Below, piece after piece: positions 1 through 10,140 of a DNA stretch of 64,000 nt. Each line of letters opens with the position of its first letter. The stretch's first letter is position 1. Position numbers and translations under genes: made by a program. The stretch comes from Gemmatimonadaceae bacterium (GTDB lineage Bacteria; Gemmatimonadota; Gemmatimonadetes; Gemmatimonadales; Gemmatimonadaceae), in assembly GCA_036504815.1 (NCBI GenBank), contig DASXUN010000003.1:124001-188000 (forward strand), in the 5' to 3' direction. The notes under the pieces are model-generated. The model made no database searches, was not told the origin of the DNA, and saw only the letters and a program-made list of their open reading frames with translations.

Positions 1-2
1 TC

Positions 3-536
3 GACTTCCCCACTGAGGGCGAGCCGCACTACGCCCAGGCCATCGAGGCGAAGAAGATCAAGGACAAGCAGATCAAGTTCTTCAAGCTGGCCGACAGCAA
101 GGCGCCGCACGTCTCGCGCTCGGAGAAGGAGACGGGGATCAGCCGCGAAGGGAAGAAGGTGCACGTGCGCATGACCGCCATCCGCTCGCACTTCTCGCCG
201 GACAACATCGAAGGGGTCCAGGTGGGTGACACGGTGCTGTTCCACGTCACCAACCTCGAGCAGGACTGGGACGTCCCGCATGGCTTCGCCGTGATGGGCG
301 CCACCAACGGCGAGCTGCTCATCATGCCGGGTGAGACCCGCACGCTGCAGTGGACCCCGAAGAAGCCCGGCGTCTACCCGATGTATTGCACCGACTTCTG
401 CTCGGCGCTGCACCAGGAAATGCAGGGGTACGTCCGCGTCTCGCCGGCCGGCAGTTCGGTGGCGCTGAGCGGTGTCACCTCCAGAGGTCCGCAGTCCCTG
501 CCCAAGGCCGAGGCCGGCCCGAAGCAGCAGCAGTAG
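3..536 (+). CDS. nosZ: Nitrous-oxide reductase NosZ, C-terminal part (gene cut by window start)
   Basis: Periplasmic enzyme reducing N2O to N2. Only the last 177 codons are visible; the frame is open at the left edge. The cupredoxin domain carries the complete CuA signature at nt 387-422: two Cys spaced C-x3-C, then S-x2-H-x2-M. An upstream His in VPHGF is the other expected CuA ligand. The seven-bladed propeller with the CuZ site, and the export signal, lie outside the window. The chain ends in a short Q-rich tail (PKAEAGPKQQQ). It is followed by an accessory membrane-protein gene and nosL-D-F-Y, so it heads a nos operon. The neighbouring order suggests the clade II type, but the signal peptide that would decide this is not visible. 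Confidence 0.96.
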   Translation, partial: DFPTEGEPHYAQAIEAKKIKDKQIKFFKLADSKAPHVSRSEKETGISREGKKVHVRMTAIRSHFSPDNIEGVQVGDTVLFHVTNLEQDWDVPHGFAVMGATNGELLIMPGETRTLQWTPKKPGVYPMYCTDFCSALHQEMQGYVRVSPAGSSVALSGVTSRGPQSLPKAEAGPKQQQ

Positions 537-618
537 CAGGATCGGTCCGGGGGCGCGGCGGTCCCGTCGCCCGCCCCCTGGCCGCCCCCGCGTCTCCGTC
601 TCCCCACGCGAGTCCACA

Positions 619-1218
619 GTGCCCAAGTCCGCCCGAATCCTCGTCGCCGTCGCCGCGTTGCTCATGTGCGCCGGCTTCGTCCTGCCGCTCTGGCGCGTCG
701 ATCTCGTCGCGCCGCAGTATCCCGAGGGGCTGGGAATGCTCATCCGCGTCAACACGGTTGTGGGCGTGAAGGAGCAGGACCTCAACAGCATCAACAACCT
801 GAACCACTACATCGGGATGAAGCGCATCGAGCCGGATGCGATTCCCGAGCTGAAGTACATGCCGGCGATCCTCGGCGTGCTGGTCGTGTCCGCGCTCGGC
901 GTGGCCGCGCTCGGCAAGCGCGGCGTGCTCTCCGCCTGGACGGCGGCGTTCGGTGCCGTGCTGGCCGCCGGGCTCTACGACTACTGGAAGTGGGGCTACG
1001 AGTACGGGCACGACCTCGACGTCGAGACGGCGATCATCAAGATCCCGGACATGACGTACCAGCCGCCGCTCATCGGCTCCAAGCAGTTGCTGAACTTCAC
1101 GGCCACCTCCTGGCCCGCCTCTGGCGGGTGGCTCCTCGTGATCGCGACGGCGCTTGTCGCGGTCGCCGTCTGGCAATCGTACCGCCGGGCGCCGATTTCC
1201 CCCGACCGCGTCGCATAG
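619..1218 (+). CDS. Small integral membrane protein of the nos cluster
   Basis: 199 aa with about four hydrophobic segments (near residues 5-25, 78-98, 103-122 and 174-192). The loop between the first two is polar and contains the unusual stretch NSINNLNHYIGMK. I chose the GTG at 619 because upstream in-frame residues are Pro/Arg/Ser-rich and look non-coding. The gene sits between nosZ and nosL, and clade II nos clusters typically carry a membrane-protein gene (often called nosB) directly after nosZ. Whether this is the same family cannot be settled by eye, so no symbol is given. A role in electron transfer to NosZ or in its maturation is inferred from position only. Confidence 0.8.
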   Translation: MPKSARILVAVAALLMCAGFVLPLWRVDLVAPQYPEGLGMLIRVNTVVGVKEQDLNSINNLNHYIGMKRIEPDAIPELKYMPAILGVLVVSALGVAALGKRGVLSAWTAAFGAVLAAGLYDYWKWGYEYGHDLDVETAIIKIPDMTYQPPLIGSKQLLNFTATSWPASGGWLLVIATALVAVAVWQSYRRAPISPDRVA

Positions 1219-1243
1219 CGCCGGTCACAGCTCCCAGACTCCC

Positions 1244-1705
1244 ATGCGCCGACTCGTCCCCCCGTGTCGTCCCGCCCTCCTCGCGCTGGCGCTGCTCCTT
1301 GGCGCCTGCCGTGGACGCGAACCTGAACCCGTGGTTCTCAACGAGGACCAGTGCGGCTACTGCCGCATGACCATCTCCGACGCGCGTTTTGGCGGCGAAG
1401 CGGTGCTTCCCACCGGGCGCGTGCTCAAGTTCGACGCCGCCGAGTGCCTGCTGTCGTGGGCGCGCGCCACGCCCGCCGACCAGCGGGGCGACATCTACAT
1501 CATCGACCTGCAGCACCCGGGAAGCTTCGTCCCGGTGACCGCCGCGGGCTTCCTGCAGGGTGGCATGCTGCAGGGTCCGATGGGTGGCTCCGTGGTCGGT
1601 TTTGCGAGCGCCGCGAAGGCCGAGGAGCAGCGCACGATGCTCGGCGGCCGCGTGACGACGTGGGCCGAGCTGCTCGCCGACACGGCGAGCATGGGGCAGC
1701 ACTAA
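1244..1705 (+). CDS. nosL: NosL copper-chaperone lipoprotein
   Basis: 153 aa. The N-terminus is a lipoprotein signal with lipobox LLGAC, Cys22 being the expected lipidated residue. It is followed by the conserved NosL metal-binding region DQCGYCRM (Cys37, Cys40, Met42). NosL delivers Cu(I) to apo-NosZ in the periplasm. The start at 1244 places the signal peptide correctly; an in-frame ATG at 1154 would add a non-signal extension and overlap the upstream gene. The stop overlaps the nosD start (TAATG), indicating translational coupling. Confidence 0.95.
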   Translation: MRRLVPPCRPALLALALLLGACRGREPEPVVLNEDQCGYCRMTISDARFGGEAVLPTGRVLKFDAAECLLSWARATPADQRGDIYIIDLQHPGSFVPVTAAGFLQGGMLQGPMGGSVVGFASAAKAEEQRTMLGGRVTTWAELLADTASMGQH

Positions 1706-2943
1706 TGCGTCGTCTGCTGCTCACGGCGTTGCTCACCGTCGGCCTGGTTCGCGTGGCGCACGCGACCGACCTCACCGTCGGCAAGGGCGGACAGTTCGCG
1801 ACCATCACCGCCGCGCTGGCTGCGGCGCAGCCGGGTGATCGCGTGCTGGTCCGGGCCGGCACGTATCGTGAGCCGACCCTCGTCGTGCGCACGCCGCGCC
1901 TGCTCGTCGAAGGGCAGGGATGGCCGGTGCTCGATGGCCAGGGGGCGCGCGAGGTGCTCGTCATCGCGGCCGACGACGTCACGGTGCGCGGCCTCGTGGC
2001 GATGAACACCGGGATCTCGAACCTCGAGGACCGGGCGGGGATTCGCGCGCGCAACGTGCGCAACTGCGTCATCGAGGGGAACCGCCTGCGCAAGAACCTG
2101 TGGGGGATCTACCTGCAGCGTTCGGTGGACTGCATCGTGCGCGACAACGACCTCGAGGCCGAGGGGACGCGGCAGACGGAAAGCGGCAACGGCATCCACC
2201 TGTGGTACTCGCCCGGCGCGCGCGTCGAGCGCAACACGGTACGCGGGCACCGCGACGGCATCTACTTCGAATTTTCCGCGCACGGCATCACGCGCGACAA
2301 CGTGAGCGAGCACAGCCAGCGCTATGGCCTGCACTTCATGTTCAGCGACTCGTGCGCGTACGAGCGCAACACGTTCCGCGACAACATGTCGGGCGTGGCG
2401 GTGATGTACAGCCGCGGCGTGCGCATCGCCGACAACCGGTTCGAGCGGTCGTGGGGGAGCGCCGCCTACGGCCTGCTGCTCAAGGACATCATGGGCGGCG
2501 AGATCTCGGGCAACACCTTCGACCGGAACTCCACCGGGCTGTTCGTCGAGGGCTCGTCCCGCCTGATGGTGAAGGGCAACGTGTTCACGCAGAACGGCTG
2601 GGCGGCCAAGGTGCTGGCCGACGCCGACGAGAACACGTTCACCGCGAACCGCTTCTCGGGGAACGCGTTCGACGTCACCACCAACTCGCGCAGCGCCAAC
2701 TCGACCTTCGACGGCAACTGGTGGGACGAGTACGCCGGCTACGACCTCGATCGCGATGGCGTGGGCGACACGGCCTTTCACCCGGTGCGCCTGTTCGCCC
2801 TCGTCGTCGAGCAGCATCCGGCGGCGCTCCTGCTCCTGCGCAGCCCCCTGGTTTCGATTCTCGATGCGGCCGAGCGCGTCCTGCCGGTGCTGACGCCGGA
2901 GGCGCTCGTCGACCGCCGTCCCCTCATGCGTCCCCCCCAATGA
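1705..2943 (+). CDS. nosD: NosD periplasmic beta-helix maturation protein
   Basis: 412 aa with a cleavable signal peptide (residues 1-20, ending VAHA). A long right-handed parallel beta-helix of the pectate-lyase/CASH type follows. Recurrent N-x-(I/V/F)-x-x-N turns are visible, for example GNRLRKNLWGIYL, DNDLE, RNTVRGHRDGIYF and RDNVSEHSQRYGLHF. NosD works with the NosFY ABC transporter to assemble the Cu-S cluster of NosZ. The start overlaps the nosL stop and the stop overlaps the nosF start (ATGA). Length is typical for the family. Confidence 0.95.
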   Translation: MRRLLLTALLTVGLVRVAHATDLTVGKGGQFATITAALAAAQPGDRVLVRAGTYREPTLVVRTPRLLVEGQGWPVLDGQGAREVLVIAADDVTVRGLVAMNTGISNLEDRAGIRARNVRNCVIEGNRLRKNLWGIYLQRSVDCIVRDNDLEAEGTRQTESGNGIHLWYSPGARVERNTVRGHRDGIYFEFSAHGITRDNVSEHSQRYGLHFMFSDSCAYERNTFRDNMSGVAVMYSRGVRIADNRFERSWGSAAYGLLLKDIMGGEISGNTFDRNSTGLFVEGSSRLMVKGNVFTQNGWAAKVLADADENTFTANRFSGNAFDVTTNSRSANSTFDGNWWDEYAGYDLDRDGVGDTAFHPVRLFALVVEQHPAALLLLRSPLVSILDAAERVLPVLTPEALVDRRPLMRPPQ

Positions 2944-3725
2944 TCATCCTCGACACCATTCGCAAGCGTTACGGCACGCTCGACGTCCTGCAGGACGTCT
3001 CCATGACCGTGCGGCCCGGCGCCGTGACGGCGCTGGTGGGGCCCAACGGCTCCGGCAAGACGACGCTCATCAAGATCGTGCTCGGCCTCACGCGCGCCGA
3101 CCACGGCGCGCTGCAGGTGGCTGGCCAGCCGGCCGACGAGGCGGGTTCGTACCGCCGCGCCATCGGCTACATGCCGCAGGCGGCGCACTTCCCCGTCAAC
3201 CTGCGGGTCGGCGACGTGCTCGATCTCGTGTCGCAGCTGCGACCGGGCGAGGCCACCGACGACGACCTCGCGCGGGCCTACGACATGGACGGGATCCGCG
3301 GCAAGTTCGTGGGGACGCTGTCGGGCGGCACCAAGCAGAAGGTGAACGCGGTGATCGCGTTCATGTTCAAGCCGTCGCTGCTCATCCTCGACGAGCCGAC
3401 GGCGGGGCTCGATCCGCTCTCGGCGAACGTGCTCAAGGAGAAGATCCGCGCGGTGCGCCGCGAGGGGCGCTCGGTGCTCATCACGTCGCACATCATGACT
3501 GAGCTCGAGTCGCTGGCCGACGACGTGGCCTTCCTGTGCGACGGACGCCTGCGCTTCTCGGGGTCGGTGGCCGCGCTGCTGGAACGCACCGGCGAGCGGT
3601 CGCTGGAGGATGCCATTGCGGGGCTGATGCGCGTGCAGCGCGCCGCGCCGCGGGCGAGCACCGCGTCGGAGGATTCGCGCGGGCTGGCGCCGTGGCTGGC
3701 GCCGCAGCCGAAGGGGGCCGTATGA
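2940..3725 (+). CDS. nosF: NosF, ATPase of the NosDFY copper-site assembly transporter
   Basis: 261 aa ABC ATPase. Walker A GPNGSGKT is at residues 34-41, the signature LSGGTKQK near 127, Walker B LLILDEP near 148, and the H-loop SH in ITSHIM near 183. It energises NosY, together with NosD, for maturation of the catalytic copper-sulfur site of NosZ. Start and stop both overlap neighbours by four bases (ATGA at 2940 and at 3722). The C-terminal tail after residue 230 is Ala/Arg-rich and poorly conserved-looking. Confidence 0.95.
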   Translation: MIILDTIRKRYGTLDVLQDVSMTVRPGAVTALVGPNGSGKTTLIKIVLGLTRADHGALQVAGQPADEAGSYRRAIGYMPQAAHFPVNLRVGDVLDLVSQLRPGEATDDDLARAYDMDGIRGKFVGTLSGGTKQKVNAVIAFMFKPSLLILDEPTAGLDPLSANVLKEKIRAVRREGRSVLITSHIMTELESLADDVAFLCDGRLRFSGSVAALLERTGERSLEDAIAGLMRVQRAAPRASTASEDSRGLAPWLAPQPKGAV

Positions 3726-4510
3726 ACGTCGTGTCGCTCGTCCTGCACGCCGGACTGCGCGATCTGTCGCGCAACCGCTGGATCGTCGCGTACACGCTCG
3801 GCTTCCTCGCGATCGCCGAAGGGCTCTTCTGGTTCGGCGGCACCGGACCGCAGGTTCTGCTCAGCATGCTGAACCTCGTCCTGCTCGTGCTCCCGCTGGT
3901 GGCGCTCGTCTTCGGCACCATCCACGTCTACGCGTCACGCGAGTTCGTGGAACTCCTGCTCGCGCAGCCCGTGCCGCGCCGCGAGCTGTTCACCGGACTG
4001 TATCTTGGCCTGGCGCTCCCGCTCGCCGGCGCGTTCGTGGTGGGAGCGGGCGTGCCCTTCGCGATTCACGCCTCGGGCGGTGCGTCGATCGGCGGCGTGG
4101 TGGCGCTGCTCGGCGCCGGTGTGGGGCTTTCGTTCGCGTTTGCCGCCATCGCCACCTGGATCGCGCTGCACACTGACGACCGGCTGAAGGGCGTCGGGCT
4201 TGCCTTGGGCGCCTGGCTGGCCGCGACCGTCATCTACGACGGCCTCGTGCTGGGCGCGGCTGCCGCCTTCGGCAACTATCCGCTCGAGCGTCCGTTGCTC
4301 GCGCTGATGCTCGCCAATCCCGTGGACGTCGCGCGCGTGCTGGTGATCACGCAGCTCGACGTCTCCGCCCTGATGGGGTACACCGGGGCGCTGTTCCAGC
4401 ACACGTTTGGCACTTCTCTCGGCATCGGCGTCGCCGCCGCTGCGCTGCTTGGCTGGTGGCTTGTGCCGCTCGGATTCGCCGGGCGCCGCTTCCTCCGCCG
4501 CGATTTCTAA
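3722..4510 (+). CDS. nosY: NosY, membrane permease of the NosDFY complex
   Basis: 262 aa, about six transmembrane segments, with the short motif AQPVPRRELFTG after the second helix, typical of ABC-2-type permeases in nos clusters. It forms the membrane channel for NosF and carries the sulfur or other species needed to build the NosZ copper cluster. The ATG overlaps the nosF stop. The next gene starts 34 bp downstream with its own AGGAG ribosome-binding site. Confidence 0.93.
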   Translation: MNVVSLVLHAGLRDLSRNRWIVAYTLGFLAIAEGLFWFGGTGPQVLLSMLNLVLLVLPLVALVFGTIHVYASREFVELLLAQPVPRRELFTGLYLGLALPLAGAFVVGAGVPFAIHASGGASIGGVVALLGAGVGLSFAFAAIATWIALHTDDRLKGVGLALGAWLAATVIYDGLVLGAAAAFGNYPLERPLLALMLANPVDVARVLVITQLDVSALMGYTGALFQHTFGTSLGIGVAAAALLGWWLVPLGFAGRRFLRRDF

Positions 4511-4543
4511 CCGCTTTCCCTCAGCCCCTCAGGAGCCGCTGTC

Positions 4544-4990
4544 ATGCGTCACATGGTCCGCAGTTCGTTGGTTGCCCTCACACTCGTTGCCGCGGCCTGC
4601 GGTGGCGCCGCCGAATCCTCCGCCGACACGGCCGCCGCCGCCCCGGCGGCCAGCGTTGATCCGGCCACGCTGGACCCCAAATCGATCACGCCGCAGGAAC
4701 TCGCGCTCGGCGACAGCCTGTTTCACGGGCTGATCGGGGCGACGTCCTGCCAGGCCTGCCACGGCCCCGATGCCAAGGGCGGCACGGTCGCGCCGAACCT
4801 CACCGACTCCACCTGGCTGCACAGCGACGGAAGCTTTGGTGCCATCTATCACCAGATCGAGACGGGCGTGCCGCAGCCCAAGCAGTACCTCGGCGTGATG
4901 CCGCCGTTCGGCGGCGCGCCGCTTACGCCCGAGAAGCACCGCGCCGTGGCCGCGTACGTGTACAGCTTGAGCCACAAGGTCGGTCAGTAA
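4544..4990 (+). CDS. Mono-haem c-type cytochrome lipoprotein
   Basis: 148 aa. Lipoprotein signal with lipobox VAAAC (Cys19), then an Ala/Ser/Asp-rich linker to about residue 45. One class I cytochrome c domain follows, with haem site CQACH near 67-71 and a probable axial Met in GVMPPFGG near 121. It closes the nos operon, so the likely role is electron donor to NosZ (quinol to cytochrome c to CuA); that role is inferred from context. AGGAG lies 9 bp before the ATG. Confidence 0.9.
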   Translation: MRHMVRSSLVALTLVAAACGGAAESSADTAAAAPAASVDPATLDPKSITPQELALGDSLFHGLIGATSCQACHGPDAKGGTVAPNLTDSTWLHSDGSFGAIYHQIETGVPQPKQYLGVMPPFGGAPLTPEKHRAVAAYVYSLSHKVGQ

Positions 4991-5000
4991 GCTCCGCTCT

Positions 5001-5020
5001 CGCGCCGAAAACTCGGCGCG
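5001..5020. terminator. Hairpin after the nos operon
   Basis: Perfect 7-bp inverted repeat CGCGCCG/CGGCGCG around an AAAACT loop, 11 bp after the cytochrome stop and between two convergent transcription units. No long T-run follows, so it is called on structure and position only. Confidence 0.5.
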
Positions 5021-5094
5021 GCACGCGAACAATCGCTGGTAGTTGGCCGGCGTTCGCCGTCAGATCCGGGGGGACACCTGGCGTCGGCGTCCGG

Positions 5095-6147
5095 TCAGCT
5101 ACCAGCGTTCGCGTATCCGTCCTTCCAGCGCTGCACGCGTTCGAGGACGTCGGTCACCGTGATGCGCGCCATCCGGTCACGCCGGTTCTCCATCGAGATC
5201 GGATAGTCTTCGCCGGGATCGCCGTAGGCGTCGATCATCAGGTCACGGAACTTCCGGTAGGGTCCGACGCGCTTCGGGTTCGAGTAGCCGATGAGCGAGA
5301 CCACGGGCCGGTCGAGCGCCACGCTGATGTGCAGCGGCCCGGTGTCGGGCGACAGGACGAGCGCCGCCGCGTCAAAGATGCCCACGAGTCCGCGCAGGCC
5401 CCCCTGTCCGAGGGCGCTCACGGGCTTGCTGCGCGCCTGCTCGAGGATCACGTGCTCCGCCCGCAGCTCGCGCGGCGAGCGCCCGCCCACCAGCACCGGC
5501 TGCAAGCCGAAATCGCCGGCGAGTGCATCGCACACCTGCGCCCAGCGCTCGGGGAGCCAGTCCTTCTGCGCCTTGCTCGTGGCGACCACAATGGGCGCGA
5601 TGGGCCGGTCGAAGCGCGCCATGAACTCGCGCTGCCACGTGCGCTCGGCGTCGTTGAACGGGCCAAGTCCCCAGGTCACCGGCTCGTGCGGAATGCCCAG
5701 CCATTCCGTGAACTCGAAATACTGGTCCTGCACGTGCTGCATGGGCCGCGCATGCACGCGGTCGCTGGTGAAGAGCCAGTTGAAGTCGCGGGCGCGCGCA
5801 AAATCGAAGCCCAGCTTGACGGGGGCCTGCGTGAAGGCGGTGATGATGCCCGCCTTGAAGTAGACCTGGAGGTTCAGCACCACGTCGAACTGGCGTGCGC
5901 GCAACTGGTGGCGCACTTCCACGAAACCGGCGACGCCCTTGGTGCGATCGAACAGGATGATCTCGTCGACGAGCGGATGTCCACGGACCAGCGCGGCGGG
6001 CCCCGGCTGCAGCACCCACGTGATGTGGACGCCAGGATACTGGCGCTTGAGCGCGCTGATGACCGGCAGGACGTGCACCGCATCGCCCACCGCGCTCATC
6101 ATCACGATGCAGACCCGCTGGAGCGGCGCGGCGATCGGCGGTCTCAT
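5095..6147 (-). CDS. GT9 family glycosyltransferase (heptosyltransferase-like)
   Basis: 350 aa, the usual length for ADP-heptose:LPS heptosyltransferases. The N-terminal domain opens with VCIVMMSAVGDAVHVLPVI, the GDxxxxxPxxxxL pattern of the family. The C-terminal nucleotide-sugar site has SPDTGPLHIS and GYSNPKRVGPY. It would act at the inner leaflet, adding a heptose or related sugar to lipid A-core. The ATG overlaps the stop of the kinase gene (ATGA), so the two are translationally coupled. Family is clear; exact acceptor and sugar are not. Confidence 0.9.
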   Translation of the reverse strand: MRPPIAAPLQRVCIVMMSAVGDAVHVLPVISALKRQYPGVHITWVLQPGPAALVRGHPLVDEIILFDRTKGVAGFVEVRHQLRARQFDVVLNLQVYFKAGIITAFTQAPVKLGFDFARARDFNWLFTSDRVHARPMQHVQDQYFEFTEWLGIPHEPVTWGLGPFNDAERTWQREFMARFDRPIAPIVVATSKAQKDWLPERWAQVCDALAGDFGLQPVLVGGRSPRELRAEHVILEQARSKPVSALGQGGLRGLVGIFDAAALVLSPDTGPLHISVALDRPVVSLIGYSNPKRVGPYRKFRDLMIDAYGDPGEDYPISMENRRDRMARITVTDVLERVQRWKDGYANAGS

Positions 6148-6913
6148 GCATCCACCCAGGCGAGCGCGGCGAGCCGCACCAGCGCATCGTCACCGACGCC
6201 GAGCGACTGCTCGGCGTCCCACTTGCGGACGGATCGCGCGAGGCGCGCAAAGTTGCTCGCGGCCGCCTGCGCGTCCTCCGTGAACCGCACGCGGTCCACG
6301 TCGAGCACATAGGCCGTCACCGCACCGCCGTCGCCGGCGACGTAGATGTTCTTGCAGTTGAGGTCGGGGTGATGCGCCCCGGCCCGGGAGAGGGCGCGCA
6401 GCAGCGCGGCCACTGCGTCGATGATGGTCGCTCGCTCGGTCACGGACGAATGCGCCAGCCACGCCGCGGGAAAATCGCGGCCCGGCGGGAGGCGCCGGGT
6501 CATCACGTCGCTGCGCGCCAGCAGGCCGGCGACGGGATGCACGACGTACGCGATGACTTCGGGGGTTGGCACGCCCGCCGCGGTCAGGCGCGCGGACGCG
6601 ACCAACTCGTTCGGGGCGCGTGTCGGGCGCGGAAATAGGTCGCCCGTGAGCGACGCCAGCACGCCGCCGTGCCGGGAGTGACGCACCACGACCGGTGTGC
6701 GCAGGTCGGCATCGGTGCCCGCCGGGAGCGTAGCGGCCCAGGCGACGCCGCGCCCGCGCAGGGCCTCGCGCCCCGACTGCGCCTCGGCCCAGCGGTAGAG
6801 CGTGCCGTGCGCCACGAGCGCGAAGGCCAGGGCGTCCGCGGCCCACGCGCGCGAGACCAGCTCTATCCCGTCGTGTGCGCTGCGGACGTAGCCCGCGGGG
6901 AGCGTATCGCCGC

Positions 6914-6917
<4 letters not shown>
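6144..6917 (-). CDS. Kdo/LPS-core kinase-like protein
   Basis: 257 aa from a GTG that overlaps the cyclase stop (GTGA). Protein-kinase-like fold of the Kdo kinase/WaaP type. The catalytic loop is HHPDLNCKNIYV (Asp and Asn of HxDLxxxN) and the metal-binding Asp is in LDVDRVRF. A Lys or Arg in VVVRHSRHGG may hold ATP phosphates. Probable substrate is the Kdo of the LPS inner core, supported by the coupled GT9 gene. An earlier in-frame start would run back through the cyclase gene and yields Arg/Gly-rich residues, so it is rejected. Confidence 0.82.
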
Positions 6918-8488
<1,571 letters not shown>

Positions 8489-8520
8489 GGCGGGAATATG
8501 GTGCGTTCCGACGGCCGCGC

Positions 8521-10047
8521 CTAGACGTCAGGCACGCCGGCAGGGTTGGTCCGCACGCGACCGATGGCCGTCAGCATCGCGCGCGCCTTGTTCTCGGTCT
8601 CCTCCCACTCCATCACCGGATCCGAATCCGCGACGATGCCGCCCCCCGCCTGCACGTTCGCCTCGCCATTGGCGATGACGCACGTGCGGATGGTGATGGC
8701 GAGGTCCATGCGCTGGTCGCCCGCCGCGATGTATCCGACCGCGCCGGCGTACGGACCGCGCCGCTCGGGTTCGAGGTCGTCGATGATCTGCATGGCGCGC
8801 ACCTTCGGCGCCCCGGTCATCGTGCCGGCGGGGAACGTCGCGCGCAGGACGTCCAGCGCCGACGTCCCCGTCGGGAGCGTGCCTTCCACCTGGCTCACGA
8901 TGTGCAGCACGTGCGAGTACCGCTCCACCGTCATCAGGTCGGTGACCTGCACGCTGCCGTACTGCGACACGCGCCCGACGTCGTTGCGCCCGAGGTCGAC
9001 GAGCATCACGTGCTCGGCACGCTCCTTCTCGTCGGCCAGCAGTTCTTCGGCGAGGCGGTCGTCCTCCTCGGGCGTCCCGGCGCGCCGTCGCGTTCCGGCG
9101 ATGGGGCGGACCACCACTCGGCCGTCGGCCACGCGCACGAGCAGTTCGGGGGAACTGCCGACGAGTTCCACGCCGTCGAGCAGCAGGTGGTACATGTAGG
9201 GCGACGGGTTCAGCGCGCGGATGGCGCGATACAGGTCGGTGCCCTCGAAGTCGTGCGGGACGCTGATGCGCCGCGCGAGCAGGGCCTGGAAGACATCGCC
9301 GGCCACGATATGTTCCTTGATGCGCGCCACCCCCGCCATGAACGCGTCGCGGCTCATCGACGACCGTCCCACGGCCGGCGTGGCTTGCGGGTCGAGGTCG
9401 AGCGCGCGCAGCGACGGGCCGGCGCGCAACTGGGCGATGGTGCGCGCGACATCGGCCATGCCGGCGTCGTACGCCGCGCGGCGTGCCGCGGCATCGGCAC
9501 CCGCCGCCACCGGCACGCCACAGACCACGCGGGCCTGCGCGCGCAGGTTGTCGATGATGACGACCGTGCGTGGGAACATGACGATCGCATCGGGCGCGTC
9601 GATCCCGCGCGGCGGGGCGGCAGGAAGACGCTCGAAGTGGCGCACGATGTCGTACGCGAAGTACCCCACGGCGCCCGCCCAGAAGGCGCCCACTTCGGGG
9701 GCCTCGGCCACCGGCATCTGTGCGAGGATGTCGCGCAGGTCGTCCATCGGGTCGGCCGGGGTGCGCGCCCCGTGCCAGCCGCGCTCCGCGGTCCAGTCTT
9801 CGACCACGCCGTCGCGCAGGCGCCACGCGGCGTGCGGCTCGCTGCCCATGAAGGTGTAGCGGGCCCACGTCTCGCCCCCCGCCGGGGCCGATTCGAGGAG
9901 GAAGGCGAACGGGCCGCGGCGCAGGCGCTGGAAGGCCGCCACGGGCGTGTCGGCGTCGAGCAGCACGTCGCGCCAGACGGGAACCAACCCGCCCGCCGTG
10001 GCCCGTGTGTCGAAAGTCTCGAAGCTGTCCGCCGCCGGCTTGCTCAC
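8521..10047 (-). CDS. trpE: Anthranilate synthase component I
   Basis: 508 aa from a GTG preceded by GAGGAGA at 7 bp. The chorismate-binding domain is complete: PIAGTRRR, DEKERAEHVMLVDLGRND, YSHVLHIVSQVEG, FPAGTMTGAPK and the C-terminal GGGIVADSDP. The N-terminal LLESA motif (AFLLESAPAGG) is the tryptophan-binding element that separates TrpE from PabB. It makes anthranilate from chorismate with the glutaminase TrpG. No trpG or other trp gene is adjacent here, so the glutaminase subunit must be encoded elsewhere. Confidence 0.94.
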   Translation of the reverse strand: MSKPAADSFETFDTRATAGGLVPVWRDVLLDADTPVAAFQRLRRGPFAFLLESAPAGGETWARYTFMGSEPHAAWRLRDGVVEDWTAERGWHGARTPADPMDDLRDILAQMPVAEAPEVGAFWAGAVGYFAYDIVRHFERLPAAPPRGIDAPDAIVMFPRTVVIIDNLRAQARVVCGVPVAAGADAAARRAAYDAGMADVARTIAQLRAGPSLRALDLDPQATPAVGRSSMSRDAFMAGVARIKEHIVAGDVFQALLARRISVPHDFEGTDLYRAIRALNPSPYMYHLLLDGVELVGSSPELLVRVADGRVVVRPIAGTRRRAGTPEEDDRLAEELLADEKERAEHVMLVDLGRNDVGRVSQYGSVQVTDLMTVERYSHVLHIVSQVEGTLPTGTSALDVLRATFPAGTMTGAPKVRAMQIIDDLEPERRGPYAGAVGYIAAGDQRMDLAITIRTCVIANGEANVQAGGGIVADSDPVMEWEETENKARAMLTAIGRVRTNPAGVPDV

Positions 10048-10140
10048 GATGCACTCTCCTCGCTCGTCCCCACTCCCATCCCCCGTCCCCTCGCCTCCAT
10101 CCCCGTTGCCTCGTTCCGTCGTTCCCCGCGATGTTACATC
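10048..10140. promoter_or_regulatory. Divergent spacer between trpE and the outer-membrane protein gene
   Basis: 93 bp separating two divergent starts; both promoters must lie here or extend into the coding regions. C-rich on the + strand with repeated CCCC(T/A)TC blocks. I see no clear -35/-10 pair and no tryptophan leader peptide or attenuator. Confidence 0.35.

Noticed and set aside
8521..10047. Assignment of the chorismate enzyme as PabB
   Set aside because: The LLES tryptophan-binding motif is present, which favours TrpE; absence of a neighbouring trpG does not overturn this.
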